Shown here in pieces: positions 27,371 to 34,579 of a DNA stretch of 64,000 nt (the stretch's first letter is position 1; each line of letters begins with the position of its first letter). The DNA is from Lachnospiraceae bacterium (GTDB lineage Bacteria; Bacillota; Clostridia; Lachnospirales; Lachnospiraceae): positions 248,001-312,000 of the forward strand of contig CAJTIU010000003.1 in NCBI GenBank assembly GCA_910576335.1, given 5' to 3'. The translations under genes were made by a program, and so were the position numbers. The notes under the pieces were generated by a model that saw nothing but the letters and a program-made list of their open reading frames with translations, was not told the DNA's origin and ran no database searches.

Positions 27371-28510
27371 ATGATTTATATGGATAATGCAGCGACTACG
27401 ATGCACAAGCCGCAGGCTGTCATTGATGCAGTAATTGCTGCCATGAGTTCAATGGGAAATGCGGGAAGAGGTGCGAATGAGGCATCCTTAAGCGCGTCAA
27501 GGGTAATCTATGATACGAGGGACAAGCTGTGCCAGTTTTTCGGTGCAGAGAATCCAAGACAGATTGTATTTACGAATAATTCGACAGAAAGCCTGAATAT
27601 AGCGATCAAGGGTCTTCTGAATCCGGGCGATCATGTGATCACCACAATGTTGGAACACAATTCGGTGCTCAGACCCCTCTATGAGATGGAGAAAAAGGGC
27701 GTGAAGCTTACCATCATCCGGAGTAATGAGAAGGGGACATTTGACTTGAAAGATATGGAGGATGCGATTTGTCCAGAGACGAAGATGGTCATCTGTACAA
27801 ATGGATCCAATCTGACGGGAAATTATATTGATATTGAAAAGGTGGGAGAGATGGCGCATAAGCATGGTCTGCTGTTCGTAGTGGACGCATCCCAGACTGC
27901 AGGAGTATTTCCCATCGATGTGCAGAGGATGCAGATAGACGTTCTGTGCTTTACCGGCCATAAGGGTCTTCTGGGCCCCCAGGGGATCGGCGGCATGTAC
28001 GTGCGGGAAGGCCTTGCAGTAAGACCTTTAAAGTGCGGCGGAAGCGGAGTGCAGACCTATAGTAAGACACATCCTGCAGAGATGCCGACCGCACTGGAGG
28101 CAGGAACCTTGAACGGGCATGGGATCGCGGGACTTGGCGCGGCGGTTGATTATCTGAATGAGACTGGAATTGATGTGGTCCGGGAAAAAGAACAGAGGCT
28201 TATGCGTAAATTTTACGAGGGCGTGAAGGAGATCCCAGACGTGAAGGTGTATGGGGACTTCAGTACCTTTGACCGGTGTGCGATTGTGGCGCTTAACATC
28301 GGTGATTTTGATTCTTCAGAAGTGAGTGATGCGCTTCTTACAGAATATGGAATTTCTACAAGACCGGGAGGGCACTGTGCACCGCTTATGCACGAGGCGC
28401 TTGGAACGGTGGAGCAGGGAGCAGTAAGGTTCAGCTTCTCGCATTATAACACGGATGAAGAAGTGGACGCCGCGATTGCGGCTGTCCGGGAACTGGCGCA
28501 GGACGAATAA
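27371..28510 (+). CDS. Cysteine desulfurase-family PLP enzyme linked to selenium metabolism
   Basis: 379 residues, class V aminotransferase fold. Landmarks are YMDNAATTMHKP, TNNSTESLNIAIKG, LEHNSV, VVDASQTAGV, the PLP lysine in CFTGHKGLLGPQG, and the catalytic-loop cysteine in RPGGHCAPLMHEALGT. It belongs to the short SufS/CsdB-like group that co-occurs with selD, yedE and yedF. It may release sulfur or selenium from (seleno)cysteine for the carriers downstream. A weak AGG-containing site precedes the ATG at 27371. Confidence 0.9.
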   Translation: MIYMDNAATTMHKPQAVIDAVIAAMSSMGNAGRGANEASLSASRVIYDTRDKLCQFFGAENPRQIVFTNNSTESLNIAIKGLLNPGDHVITTMLEHNSVLRPLYEMEKKGVKLTIIRSNEKGTFDLKDMEDAICPETKMVICTNGSNLTGNYIDIEKVGEMAHKHGLLFVVDASQTAGVFPIDVQRMQIDVLCFTGHKGLLGPQGIGGMYVREGLAVRPLKCGGSGVQTYSKTHPAEMPTALEAGTLNGHGIAGLGAAVDYLNETGIDVVREKEQRLMRKFYEGVKEIPDVKVYGDFSTFDRCAIVALNIGDFDSSEVSDALLTEYGISTRPGGHCAPLMHEALGTVEQGAVRFSFSHYNTDEEVDAAIAAVRELAQDE

Positions 28511-28657
28511 TAGGCTTGTATTAAGAGTGTTATTTGTCTGTTTTACGTCTTACGCCCTGGCGGGTTTGATCAATGCAGATCCGCAGAGTAACTGTGAGGG
28601 TAGGAAACGTACGGAACGGTTACTCGGGAATGAGAGAACGAAGGAGGAAGAAAGAAC

Positions 28658-29755
28658 ATGAATTTATCAGATTCAAAGAAAAAATTGGCGTTAGCCGGCG
28701 TTGTATGCGGACTTGTAGCGGCATGTCTTGCATTTATGGGAAATCCGGCTAACATGGCATTCTGTATAGCCTGCTTTATCAGGGATACGGCGGGAGCGCT
28801 CGGGATGCACCAGGCAGAGGTAGTCCAGTATGCAAGACCGGAGGTAATCGGTCTGGTGCTTGGAGCATTTATCATCTCTGTGGCTACGAAGGAGTACCGC
28901 TCTACGGCAGGTTCTTCTACCATGACACGTTTTGTGCTTGGAATGATCATTATGATTGGTTCCCTTGTATTCTTAGGATGCCCGCTGCGGATGATTATCC
29001 GTATGTCAGCAGGCGACCTGAATGCATGGGTGGCGCTGGCTGGGTTTATCTTCGGCGTGGCTACGGGCGTATTTGCGCTGAGACGAGGCTTCAGTCTAGG
29101 AAGGGCACATGTAACAAATAAGGCAAGCGGAGCGGTTCTGCCGGTTCTTATGGCAGGAATCCTTGTACTGGCGCTCTGCTCATCCCTGTTAAAGGCCAGT
29201 GAGGCAGGCCCGGGAAGCCTTCATGCACCGCTGATTGCATCTCTGATCGGCGGGCTTGTGTTCGGAGCATTTGCCCAGAAGTCAAGAATGTGCTTCGCGG
29301 GAAGTATGCGTGATATCATTCTGATGAAGAATTTTGACCTGTTTAGTGTCATTGTAGGGCTGTTTGTAGTTATGCTTGCATTTAATGTGGCAACAGGGCG
29401 CTTTGTACTTGGATTTAATACGCCGGGAATCATTGCGCATTCCGACCATTTGTGGAATGTGCTTGGTATGTATGCAGTCGGATTTGCTGCAGTGCTTGCA
29501 GGAGGATGCCCCTTACGCCAGCTGATTCTTGCAGGGCAGGGATCGTCTGATTCTGCTGTAACAGTGCTTGGCATGTTTTTCGGCGCTGCGCTCTGCCACA
29601 ACTTTGGCCTGGCAGCAAGCGGTACTGCACTGAATGCTGAGACAAAGGAGGTAGTAGCAGGCGCTGTCCCGTTAAATGGCAAGGTAGCATGTATCATCTG
29701 TATCCTGGTATGCTTTGCCATTGCCTTTACACATAAACGCGAGGAAAAGAAATAA
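28658..29755 (+). CDS. yedE: YedE-family selenium transporter
   Basis: 365 residues with about ten helices. It carries the paired YeeE/YedE motifs with cysteines: GNPANMAFCIACFIRD, LGCPLRM, FAQKSRMCFAGSMRD and LAGGCPLRQL. These cysteines line the path in the related thiosulfate transporter YeeE. In selenium clusters this form is thought to import a selenium compound. AAGGAGG precedes the ATG. It is followed by the TusA-like gene after 55 bases. Confidence 0.92.
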   Translation: MNLSDSKKKLALAGVVCGLVAACLAFMGNPANMAFCIACFIRDTAGALGMHQAEVVQYARPEVIGLVLGAFIISVATKEYRSTAGSSTMTRFVLGMIIMIGSLVFLGCPLRMIIRMSAGDLNAWVALAGFIFGVATGVFALRRGFSLGRAHVTNKASGAVLPVLMAGILVLALCSSLLKASEAGPGSLHAPLIASLIGGLVFGAFAQKSRMCFAGSMRDIILMKNFDLFSVIVGLFVVMLAFNVATGRFVLGFNTPGIIAHSDHLWNVLGMYAVGFAAVLAGGCPLRQLILAGQGSSDSAVTVLGMFFGAALCHNFGLAASGTALNAETKEVVAGAVPLNGKVACIICILVCFAIAFTHKREEKK

Positions 29756-29810
29756 AATAGTTGTAATTCAGAGCCATACATAGTATTCTAAGAAGGAAGG
29801 TAAAATAAAC

Positions 29811-30014
29811 ATGAAGGAAGTAGATGCAAGAGGTCTTTCCTGCCCAGAGCCACTCATGCTGACGGCGGATGCATTAAAGGATGCAAAAGAGGCAGTGAGG
29901 GTGTTGGTCACAGAGCCGCACCAGAGGATGAATGTGGAGAAATACGCAAAGGATCATGGAAAGACTCCGGTTTCATCCGAGAAGGACGGATATTTCGAAG
30001 TGGTGATTAAGTAG
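29811..30014 (+). CDS. TusA-family sulfur/selenium carrier
   Basis: 67 residues with the CPEP active-site motif (Cys11 in DARGLSCPEPLML). This is the standard TusA length. It probably accepts persulfide or perselenide from the desulfurase and passes it on. Only 2 bases separate it from the DUF3343 gene. Confidence 0.92.
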   Translation: MKEVDARGLSCPEPLMLTADALKDAKEAVRVLVTEPHQRMNVEKYAKDHGKTPVSSEKDGYFEVVIK

Positions 30015-30016
30015 TT

Positions 30017-30253
30017 ATGAGAAAAAAAGAGCTGAAACTTGTAGTAACTTTTCATACAACAGCCGATGCAATGGCGATGGAAAAGGCATGTAAGGAGAAT
30101 CATGTGCCTGGGCGGATCATTCCGGTCCCGCGTTCTATATCCGCAGGCTGTGGGCTTTCCTGGTGCGCAGACCTTTCGGACCGGGAGGAGATTGCGGCTA
30201 TGATGGAAAAGGCGGGGATCAAAGAAGAAGAGATGCATGAGTGCATGGTATAG
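30017..30253 (+). CDS. DUF3343 protein, putative Se/S carrier
   Basis: 78 residues with the family landmark SISAGCGLSWCADL, which provides two cysteines, plus a C-terminal EECM-like Cys (HECMV). DUF3343 proteins accompany YedE and YedF in selenium-using genomes. Last gene of the operon before the terminator at 30330. Confidence 0.9.
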   Translation: MRKKELKLVVTFHTTADAMAMEKACKENHVPGRIIPVPRSISAGCGLSWCADLSDREEIAAMMEKAGIKEEEMHECMV

Positions 30254-30272
30254 TCTTAAATGGGATGGATGC

Positions 30273-30310
30273 GTTGCTGTGAGCGGACGGTTAGTCCGTG
30301 AATCGTAACA
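30273..30310. repeat. Short hairpin repeat (type H), copy 1
   Basis: GTTGC...GCGGACGGTTAGTCCGTGAATCGTAACA: nested dyads (GTTRC/GTAAC and GGAC/GTCC). Related copies are at 41786-41815 and 51791-51823. Confidence 0.6.
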
Positions 30311-30329
30311 AGTAAAGCTGTGCAGTAAT

Positions 30330-30367
30330 AAAAAGGCTGAGGAATATTTTATTCTCTCAGCCTTTTT
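30330..30367. terminator. Bidirectional terminator after the second selenium operon
   Basis: AAAAAGGCTGAG and CTCAGCCTTTTT form a 12-bp stem with A and T runs on each side. It serves the DUF3343 gene and the convergent small gene at 30370. Confidence 0.88.
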
Positions 30368-30369
30368 GG

Positions 30370-30564
30370 TTATTCTTTGATTTTGTCAAGTTCTGTTACA
30401 TTAATTCCAGAGGCGGTCAAAATGACCTTTAACTCAGTATAGCGTTCCTTTAATTCCTCGTACAACTCAGAGTTTTTGTCAGCCATTCGCATATATCGCT
30501 GAATTCTGGAGAATTCTTCAATGTTTTTTTGCAACATCTCCCTGTCTGTTATATCATCACCCAC
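30370..30564 (-). CDS. Small coiled-coil hypothetical protein (64 residues)
   Basis: A charged helical peptide (LQKNIEEFSRIQRYMRMAD, ELYEELKERYTELKVIL). The formal start is GTG at 30564. The leader GAAAG..GGTGATGATATAACAG matches that of the small gene at 21743 except that the expected ATG there is ATA here, so the start may have been lost. Convergent with the DUF3343 gene across a shared terminator. Family unknown. Confidence 0.4.
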   Translation of the reverse strand: MGDDITDREMLQKNIEEFSRIQRYMRMADKNSELYEELKERYTELKVILTASGINVTELDKIKE

Positions 30565-30661
30565 TTTCTGAAATTCCTGATAACTGTGAATAGTAACTCT
30601 GCAATTACAATTCTCATAGTTTTTTTCATTATATCAGTATGTGAACTTGGAGTAAAGCTCT

Positions 30662-31258
30662 TTATATTCCCTGGACAAATACATCCAGAACATGCGGCAG
30701 CAGCCGTCCGCTGTACTCTGTCAGGGAGTGCCTCCCCTTAAGGAGCACCCAGTCATAGATCAAGGCACGCTCATACATGGTATAAAGATCCAGCAATTCC
30801 TCGGGAGAGCTGGTGTCTTTAAATTCGCCGCTGTGAAGCCCCTCTGTTATAATCTCCTTGATCCACTTAAAATAAAAGCGGTCCTTGTCAATCAGGGAGC
30901 GGTCATCCTTTGTCACCAGCTGTGAGGAATAAAGAGAAGCAAGCAGATGAATATCTATGCTGGTCTCAACCATATAAAACAGCTCGCGGTTCAGATACAG
31001 AAGCTTTTCTCGGGCAGACAGGTTCGGGTCAATCGAGGCGGCAAGTTCTTCGTATTTTTCGTCAAGCAGGCTGGAAAGGGTGTTGAGAAGCGCTTCCTTC
31101 CCCTTGAAATAGTGGTAAAATGTACCTTTTGATGTCTTGGAGGCAGCGATGATATCTTCTACGGTAGTCTGGTCATAACCATCTTTGTAGAAAAGATTCC
31201 ACGCGGCTTTTATAATGCGGCTTTTCGTAGATCGCCGTTTCCGTGGCATCGGCATCAT
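30662..31258 (-). CDS. TetR-family transcriptional regulator
   Basis: 198 residues with a typical N-terminal HTH (IIKAAWNLFYKDGYDQTTVEDIIAASKTSKGTFYHYFKGKEALL) and a variable helical ligand domain. Three start codons compete: ATGs at 31258, 31255 and 31249. AAAGG lies 1, 4 and 10 bases upstream respectively, so 31255 or 31249 may be the true one. It lies 41 bases downstream of prdF on the same strand and may be co-transcribed. Confidence 0.88.
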   Translation of the reverse strand: MMPMPRKRRSTKSRIIKAAWNLFYKDGYDQTTVEDIIAASKTSKGTFYHYFKGKEALLNTLSSLLDEKYEELAASIDPNLSAREKLLYLNRELFYMVETSIDIHLLASLYSSQLVTKDDRSLIDKDRFYFKWIKEIITEGLHSGEFKDTSSPEELLDLYTMYERALIYDWVLLKGRHSLTEYSGRLLPHVLDVFVQGI

Positions 31259-31299
31259 TCCTTTCTTACGTGGTCAAATCAATGATGAAATTCTTCTGT

Positions 31300-32334
31300 C
31301 TAACCGACCTGGAAACCGTATTTCAAAGGGTCTTCAGGATCGATCAGATAGGTGGCAACGCCCGTAAGGTAGCAGCTTCCGGTGATCATGGGGATGACGG
31401 CGTCATACTCCGCAACCTTTGCAGTTTCCTTTATAACACCCTTAAACAGAGAACCGATAAAGCTTTCGTAGATAAATTCCTCCCCAATCTTAATTTCATT
31501 CCAGTGGTGCAAAGTGGCAAGCTTTGCGCTTGTACCGGTTCCGCACGGAGAGCGGTCAGCCATGGAGTCTCCGAAGATTACGACATTGCGCATGGAAGCC
31601 TTTTCCGGGTTCGGGGTGGGTCCGTAGAATTCCACTAGATCAACGGTATCAATATCCAGGAACGGATGCTTTACAGGAATCTCCTTATTGATAATCTCAA
31701 GCATCTTCATTCCCAGCTTAATATATTCTGGAACTGTCTTCTGGTTGATCTGTCCGATGTCAAGCTTAGTCGTGTCCACGAGGGCAAAGAAGCTGCCGCC
31801 GAAGGAGATAGTAAACTCAATCTCTCTTCCGTCAACTGTTATTTTCTGATTCTCCTTATACACAAATGACGGGACATTCGTAAGGGTTACACTTTTTACC
31901 TTTCCATTCTCAACAATGGCTGTTGTGCGGATCAGTCCGGCAGGGGCCTCCAGCACCACCTCGTTTTCCCCTTCGTGAGATTCCACAAGGCCTGCTTCAA
32001 TGGCGACTGTAACCGCGCCAACCGTACAGTGGCCGCACATGTTCAGATATCCGCCTGTGTCCATGAACATGACGCCGAACTGAGCGTCTGGATCCACAGG
32101 ATCACATAGAAATGCGCCGAACATATTGCGGTGTCCCCTGGGTTCATGCATAAGGGCAGTACGTACATGGTCATAATTGGTTTCCATCCACTTTTTCTTC
32201 TCAATCATCGTATTTCCTTCCGGCTCAGGGAAACCGCTGATGACGATACGGCAGAATTCGCCCACTGTGTGTGAATCCACTACCTGGAGCGCCCCCTCAA
32301 ACCGGTCAAAATTCACGTTTGCTTTTAGGTTCAT
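31300..32334 (-). CDS. prdF: Proline racemase PrdF
   Basis: 344 residues. Both catalytic cysteines are present: Cys100 in GGYLNMCGHCTVGA and Cys264 in DRSPCGTGTSA. It interconverts L- and D-proline; D-proline is the substrate of the reductase encoded next door. The paired position after Cys100-Gly-His is Cys instead of the usual Gly. GGAGG lies 9 bases before the ATG. Close relatives act on hydroxyproline, but the location decides for PrdF. Confidence 0.93.
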   Translation of the reverse strand: MNLKANVNFDRFEGALQVVDSHTVGEFCRIVISGFPEPEGNTMIEKKKWMETNYDHVRTALMHEPRGHRNMFGAFLCDPVDPDAQFGVMFMDTGGYLNMCGHCTVGAVTVAIEAGLVESHEGENEVVLEAPAGLIRTTAIVENGKVKSVTLTNVPSFVYKENQKITVDGREIEFTISFGGSFFALVDTTKLDIGQINQKTVPEYIKLGMKMLEIINKEIPVKHPFLDIDTVDLVEFYGPTPNPEKASMRNVVIFGDSMADRSPCGTGTSAKLATLHHWNEIKIGEEFIYESFIGSLFKGVIKETAKVAEYDAVIPMITGSCYLTGVATYLIDPEDPLKYGFQVG

Positions 32335-32396
32335 ATTTATTACCTCCTGACATAGGTAGACTGTGTTCTAGTACAACGTACAGTCCGTATAAAATT

Positions 32397-32425
32397 ATTA
32401 TGGGGGAAAAGCCTTGAAAAGTCAA
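32397..32425 (-). promoter_or_regulatory. Promoter of prdF
   Basis: On the minus strand: TTGACT, 17 bases, CATAAT. The -10 lies 63 bases before the prdF start. Confidence 0.6.
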
Positions 32426-32458
32426 TGTTTTTTGCTATTATAAATTTCAACAAAACTA

Positions 32459-32487
32459 TTGAAATAAATGATAAATTATGCTATGGT
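32459..32487 (+). promoter_or_regulatory. Promoter candidate for selC
   Basis: TTGAAA, 17 bases, TATGGT, about 93 bases before the tRNA 5' end. A second candidate, TTGAAA-16-TATTAT, is at 32414-32441. Confidence 0.5.
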
Positions 32488-32579
32488 TATATCGCACGCA
32501 GTTATTTTGGCGAAAGCGCGGGCTCTGATGTTACCGGACAGGCTGCGGATACAAAATAGCTGCTGACAGATATATATAT

Positions 32580-32677
32580 GGGGGTAGTTGGGTGACTGGT
32601 GTGCCTCCTGGTCTTCAAAACCAGTGTGGGGCGTTAGGAGCGTCCCGGGTGGGTTCGATTCCCACATGCCCTCGCCA
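32580..32677 (+). tRNA. selC: tRNA-Sec (anticodon UCA)
   Basis: 98 bases including an encoded CCA end. The acceptor arm is extended, pairing GGGGGTA with the strand ending TGCCCTC, then discriminator G. The anticodon stem CTGGT/ACCAG encloses CTTCAAA with anticodon TCA at 32615-32617. It has a long variable arm (GGGGCG...CGTCCC) and a T arm GTGGG-TTCGATT-CCCAC. All are hallmarks of bacterial tRNA-Sec. It lies between prdF and prdC, next to its main client operon. Confidence 0.96.
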
Positions 32678-32727
32678 GAGAAAGATATCGGAGTATTATG
32701 AGAAGGGATTTTCTAATACTTCGATTT

Positions 32728-32798
32728 ATAACATGATACAAGTGTCAGGAGGTCATGCGTTTCATGCTTGCATGAAAAAGCATGGCCTCTTGACACCA
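32728..32798. repeat. Palindromic repeat (type R2), short copy
   Basis: It shares TGATACAAG, AGGTCATG and the palindrome GTTTCATGCTTGCATGAAA with the element at 739-949. Its own arms (GTGTCAGGAGGTCATG and CATGGCCTCTTGACACC) pair. It sits in the leader region of prdC. Confidence 0.7.
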
Positions 32799-32891
32799 GG
32801 AACGCCAAGAAGCAGCCATATCACATAGAGTGTATAAAAGGAGTTTTGCTTGCGAAGCTCATTTTTATAAAAATATAAGGAGAGGGATGTC

Positions 32892-34298
32892 ATGAGAAAT
32901 GTACAGTTATTGCTGCGCCAGCATGTGGGTGCACCGTGCAGGGCAGTTGTCAGTGCAGGCGACCAGGTGAAAAAGGGCACGCTGATTGCCGAGCCGGCAG
33001 GGCTGGGGGCGAATATCTTTTCAAGTGTGTACGGAACAGTGGCTGAGGTCACGGATGACCGTATCATTATTGAGCCGTCGGATGATCAGCCGGATGCGTT
33101 TGAGCCGATTCCGGTTCCGGAGGATGCGGGGAAGCTTGACATGGTGAAGGCGGCAGGAATTGTCGGCATGGGAGGTGCAGGCTTCCCGACTGGTGTAAAA
33201 CTTGGAATTAATCTTAAGGACACAGAGATGGGGGAGCTGGATCCGGAGATTAACCCGGAGCTTCCGGAAGGCTTCAGGCTTAAGGAAAGCCATATTTTAA
33301 TTAATGCGGCAGAGTGCGAGCCAGGTCTGGAACACAATATCAGGCAGCTTGAGGAGCAGTGTGATAAGGTGATCCGGGGCGTCAGGTACTGTATGGAGAT
33401 TACCCATGCGGATAAGGCAATCTTTGCCATTAAGAAGAAAAATAAGAAGGCGGTCCGGATATTAAAGGAAGCGCTTAAAGCCGAGCCGGATATCTCAATG
33501 CATCTTTTGCCGGATATTTACCCTATGGGTGAGGAGCGAGCCGTGGTGCGTGAATGCCTTGGGGTGAATCTTACGACAACACAGCTTCCATCTGCGGCAA
33601 GATCCGTAGTTGTGAACCTTGAGACTGCTGCGAAGGTTGCAGAGGCAGTTGATGAGAGGAAGCCGTGTTTTACAAAGAACCTGACCGTGCGTGGGAAGAT
33701 CAATGGGGGAAATGAGGCGCACGTATTTATGGATGTTCCGGTGGGGACAAGCGTCGGGGAGCTGATTGAGAGAGCGGGCGGAATTAACGGAGTATACGGA
33801 GAGATCATCATGGGCGGTGCATTTACCGGAAGATCCGTGAAGCCGGAGGAGCCCATTACAAAGACAACAGGAGGAATCCTTGTGACCATTGATCTGCCGG
33901 ATCTCCACGGGGCGTCAACAGGACTTCTTGTCTGTGCGTGCGGCGGCTCAGAGGAGCGTATGCGTGAGATTGCAGAGAAGATGAACGGGAAGGTGGCATC
34001 CGTCTGCAGATGCAAGCAGGCGATTGAGAATAAACCTGGCGCGCCTCTTAAGTGCTTAAGACCTGGAAACTGCCCGGGACAGGTTAAGAATAATATGCAG
34101 TTCAAGAAGGACGGATGTGAATATATCATTATCGGCAATTGCTCGGACTGCTCTAATACAGTTATGGCGTCTGGCCCGAAGATGGGGCTTAAGGTATTCC
34201 ACCAGACGGATCATGTAATGAGAACAATCGGGCATTCCTTGTACAGAACCTTGAAGGTTTCCAAGCAGGTGAGCCAGGATATTGACACAGAGGACTAG
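32892..34298 (+). CDS. prdC: Proline reductase-associated electron transfer protein PrdC (RnfC-like)
   Basis: 468 residues. The RnfC-like N-terminus has RQHVGAPCRAVVSAGDQVKKG (barrel-sandwich), then the NADH/FMN-binding VGMGGAGFPTGVKL and INAAECEPGLEHN, a SLBB-like part (VPVGTSVGELIERAGGI), and a cysteine-rich end (LVCACGGSEER, VCRCKQ, LRPGNCPGQ, GNCSDCSN). It is thought to pass electrons from NADH to the reductase. In some clostridia PrdC is a selenoprotein; this frame has no internal TGA. GGAGAGGG precedes the ATG. The stop lies inside the repeat at 34297. Confidence 0.93.
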   Translation: MRNVQLLLRQHVGAPCRAVVSAGDQVKKGTLIAEPAGLGANIFSSVYGTVAEVTDDRIIIEPSDDQPDAFEPIPVPEDAGKLDMVKAAGIVGMGGAGFPTGVKLGINLKDTEMGELDPEINPELPEGFRLKESHILINAAECEPGLEHNIRQLEEQCDKVIRGVRYCMEITHADKAIFAIKKKNKKAVRILKEALKAEPDISMHLLPDIYPMGEERAVVRECLGVNLTTTQLPSAARSVVVNLETAAKVAEAVDERKPCFTKNLTVRGKINGGNEAHVFMDVPVGTSVGELIERAGGINGVYGEIIMGGAFTGRSVKPEEPITKTTGGILVTIDLPDLHGASTGLLVCACGGSEERMREIAEKMNGKVASVCRCKQAIENKPGAPLKCLRPGNCPGQVKNNMQFKKDGCEYIIIGNCSDCSNTVMASGPKMGLKVFHQTDHVMRTIGHSLYRTLKVSKQVSQDIDTED

Positions 34299-34455
34299 TA
34301 TAACCCAATTTAAATAGCCTTACGTTTTACTGGTCTGCTTTCCCGATAGCACATGTGCAAAAGCCTCAGCGCAGCCCGAGTAGCCTTGCGTTTTTACACA
34401 TGCACTCTCAAAGCGTCCTCAGTGAAACCGAAAGGTATTTAAAGCGGGTTATACT
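34297..34455. repeat. MITE-like element between prdC and prdA
   Basis: The ends pair: AGTATAACCC..TTTAAATA near 34297-34316 with TATTTAAAGCGGGTTATACT ending at 34455. The interior has related smaller dyads (CACATGTG, TAGCCTTGCG). It begins on the last bases of prdC and provides its stop codon. No frame inside. Confidence 0.7.
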
Positions 34456-34579
34456 GCGCCAAAATTAAAAGTTATTTTTTGCAGTTCCAAAGCAACATTC
34501 CTTCTGGGACAGGAGTATGTAAGATTGAAAATAGACAGAATATGGATGTTCACGACATTATTTAAGGAGGGAAAACAAT

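Noticed and set aside
32740-32800. Sigma-54 promoter before prdC (prd genes of C. difficile use a sigma-54 activator)
   Set aside because: No convincing GG-N10-GC element; the region is a palindromic repeat.
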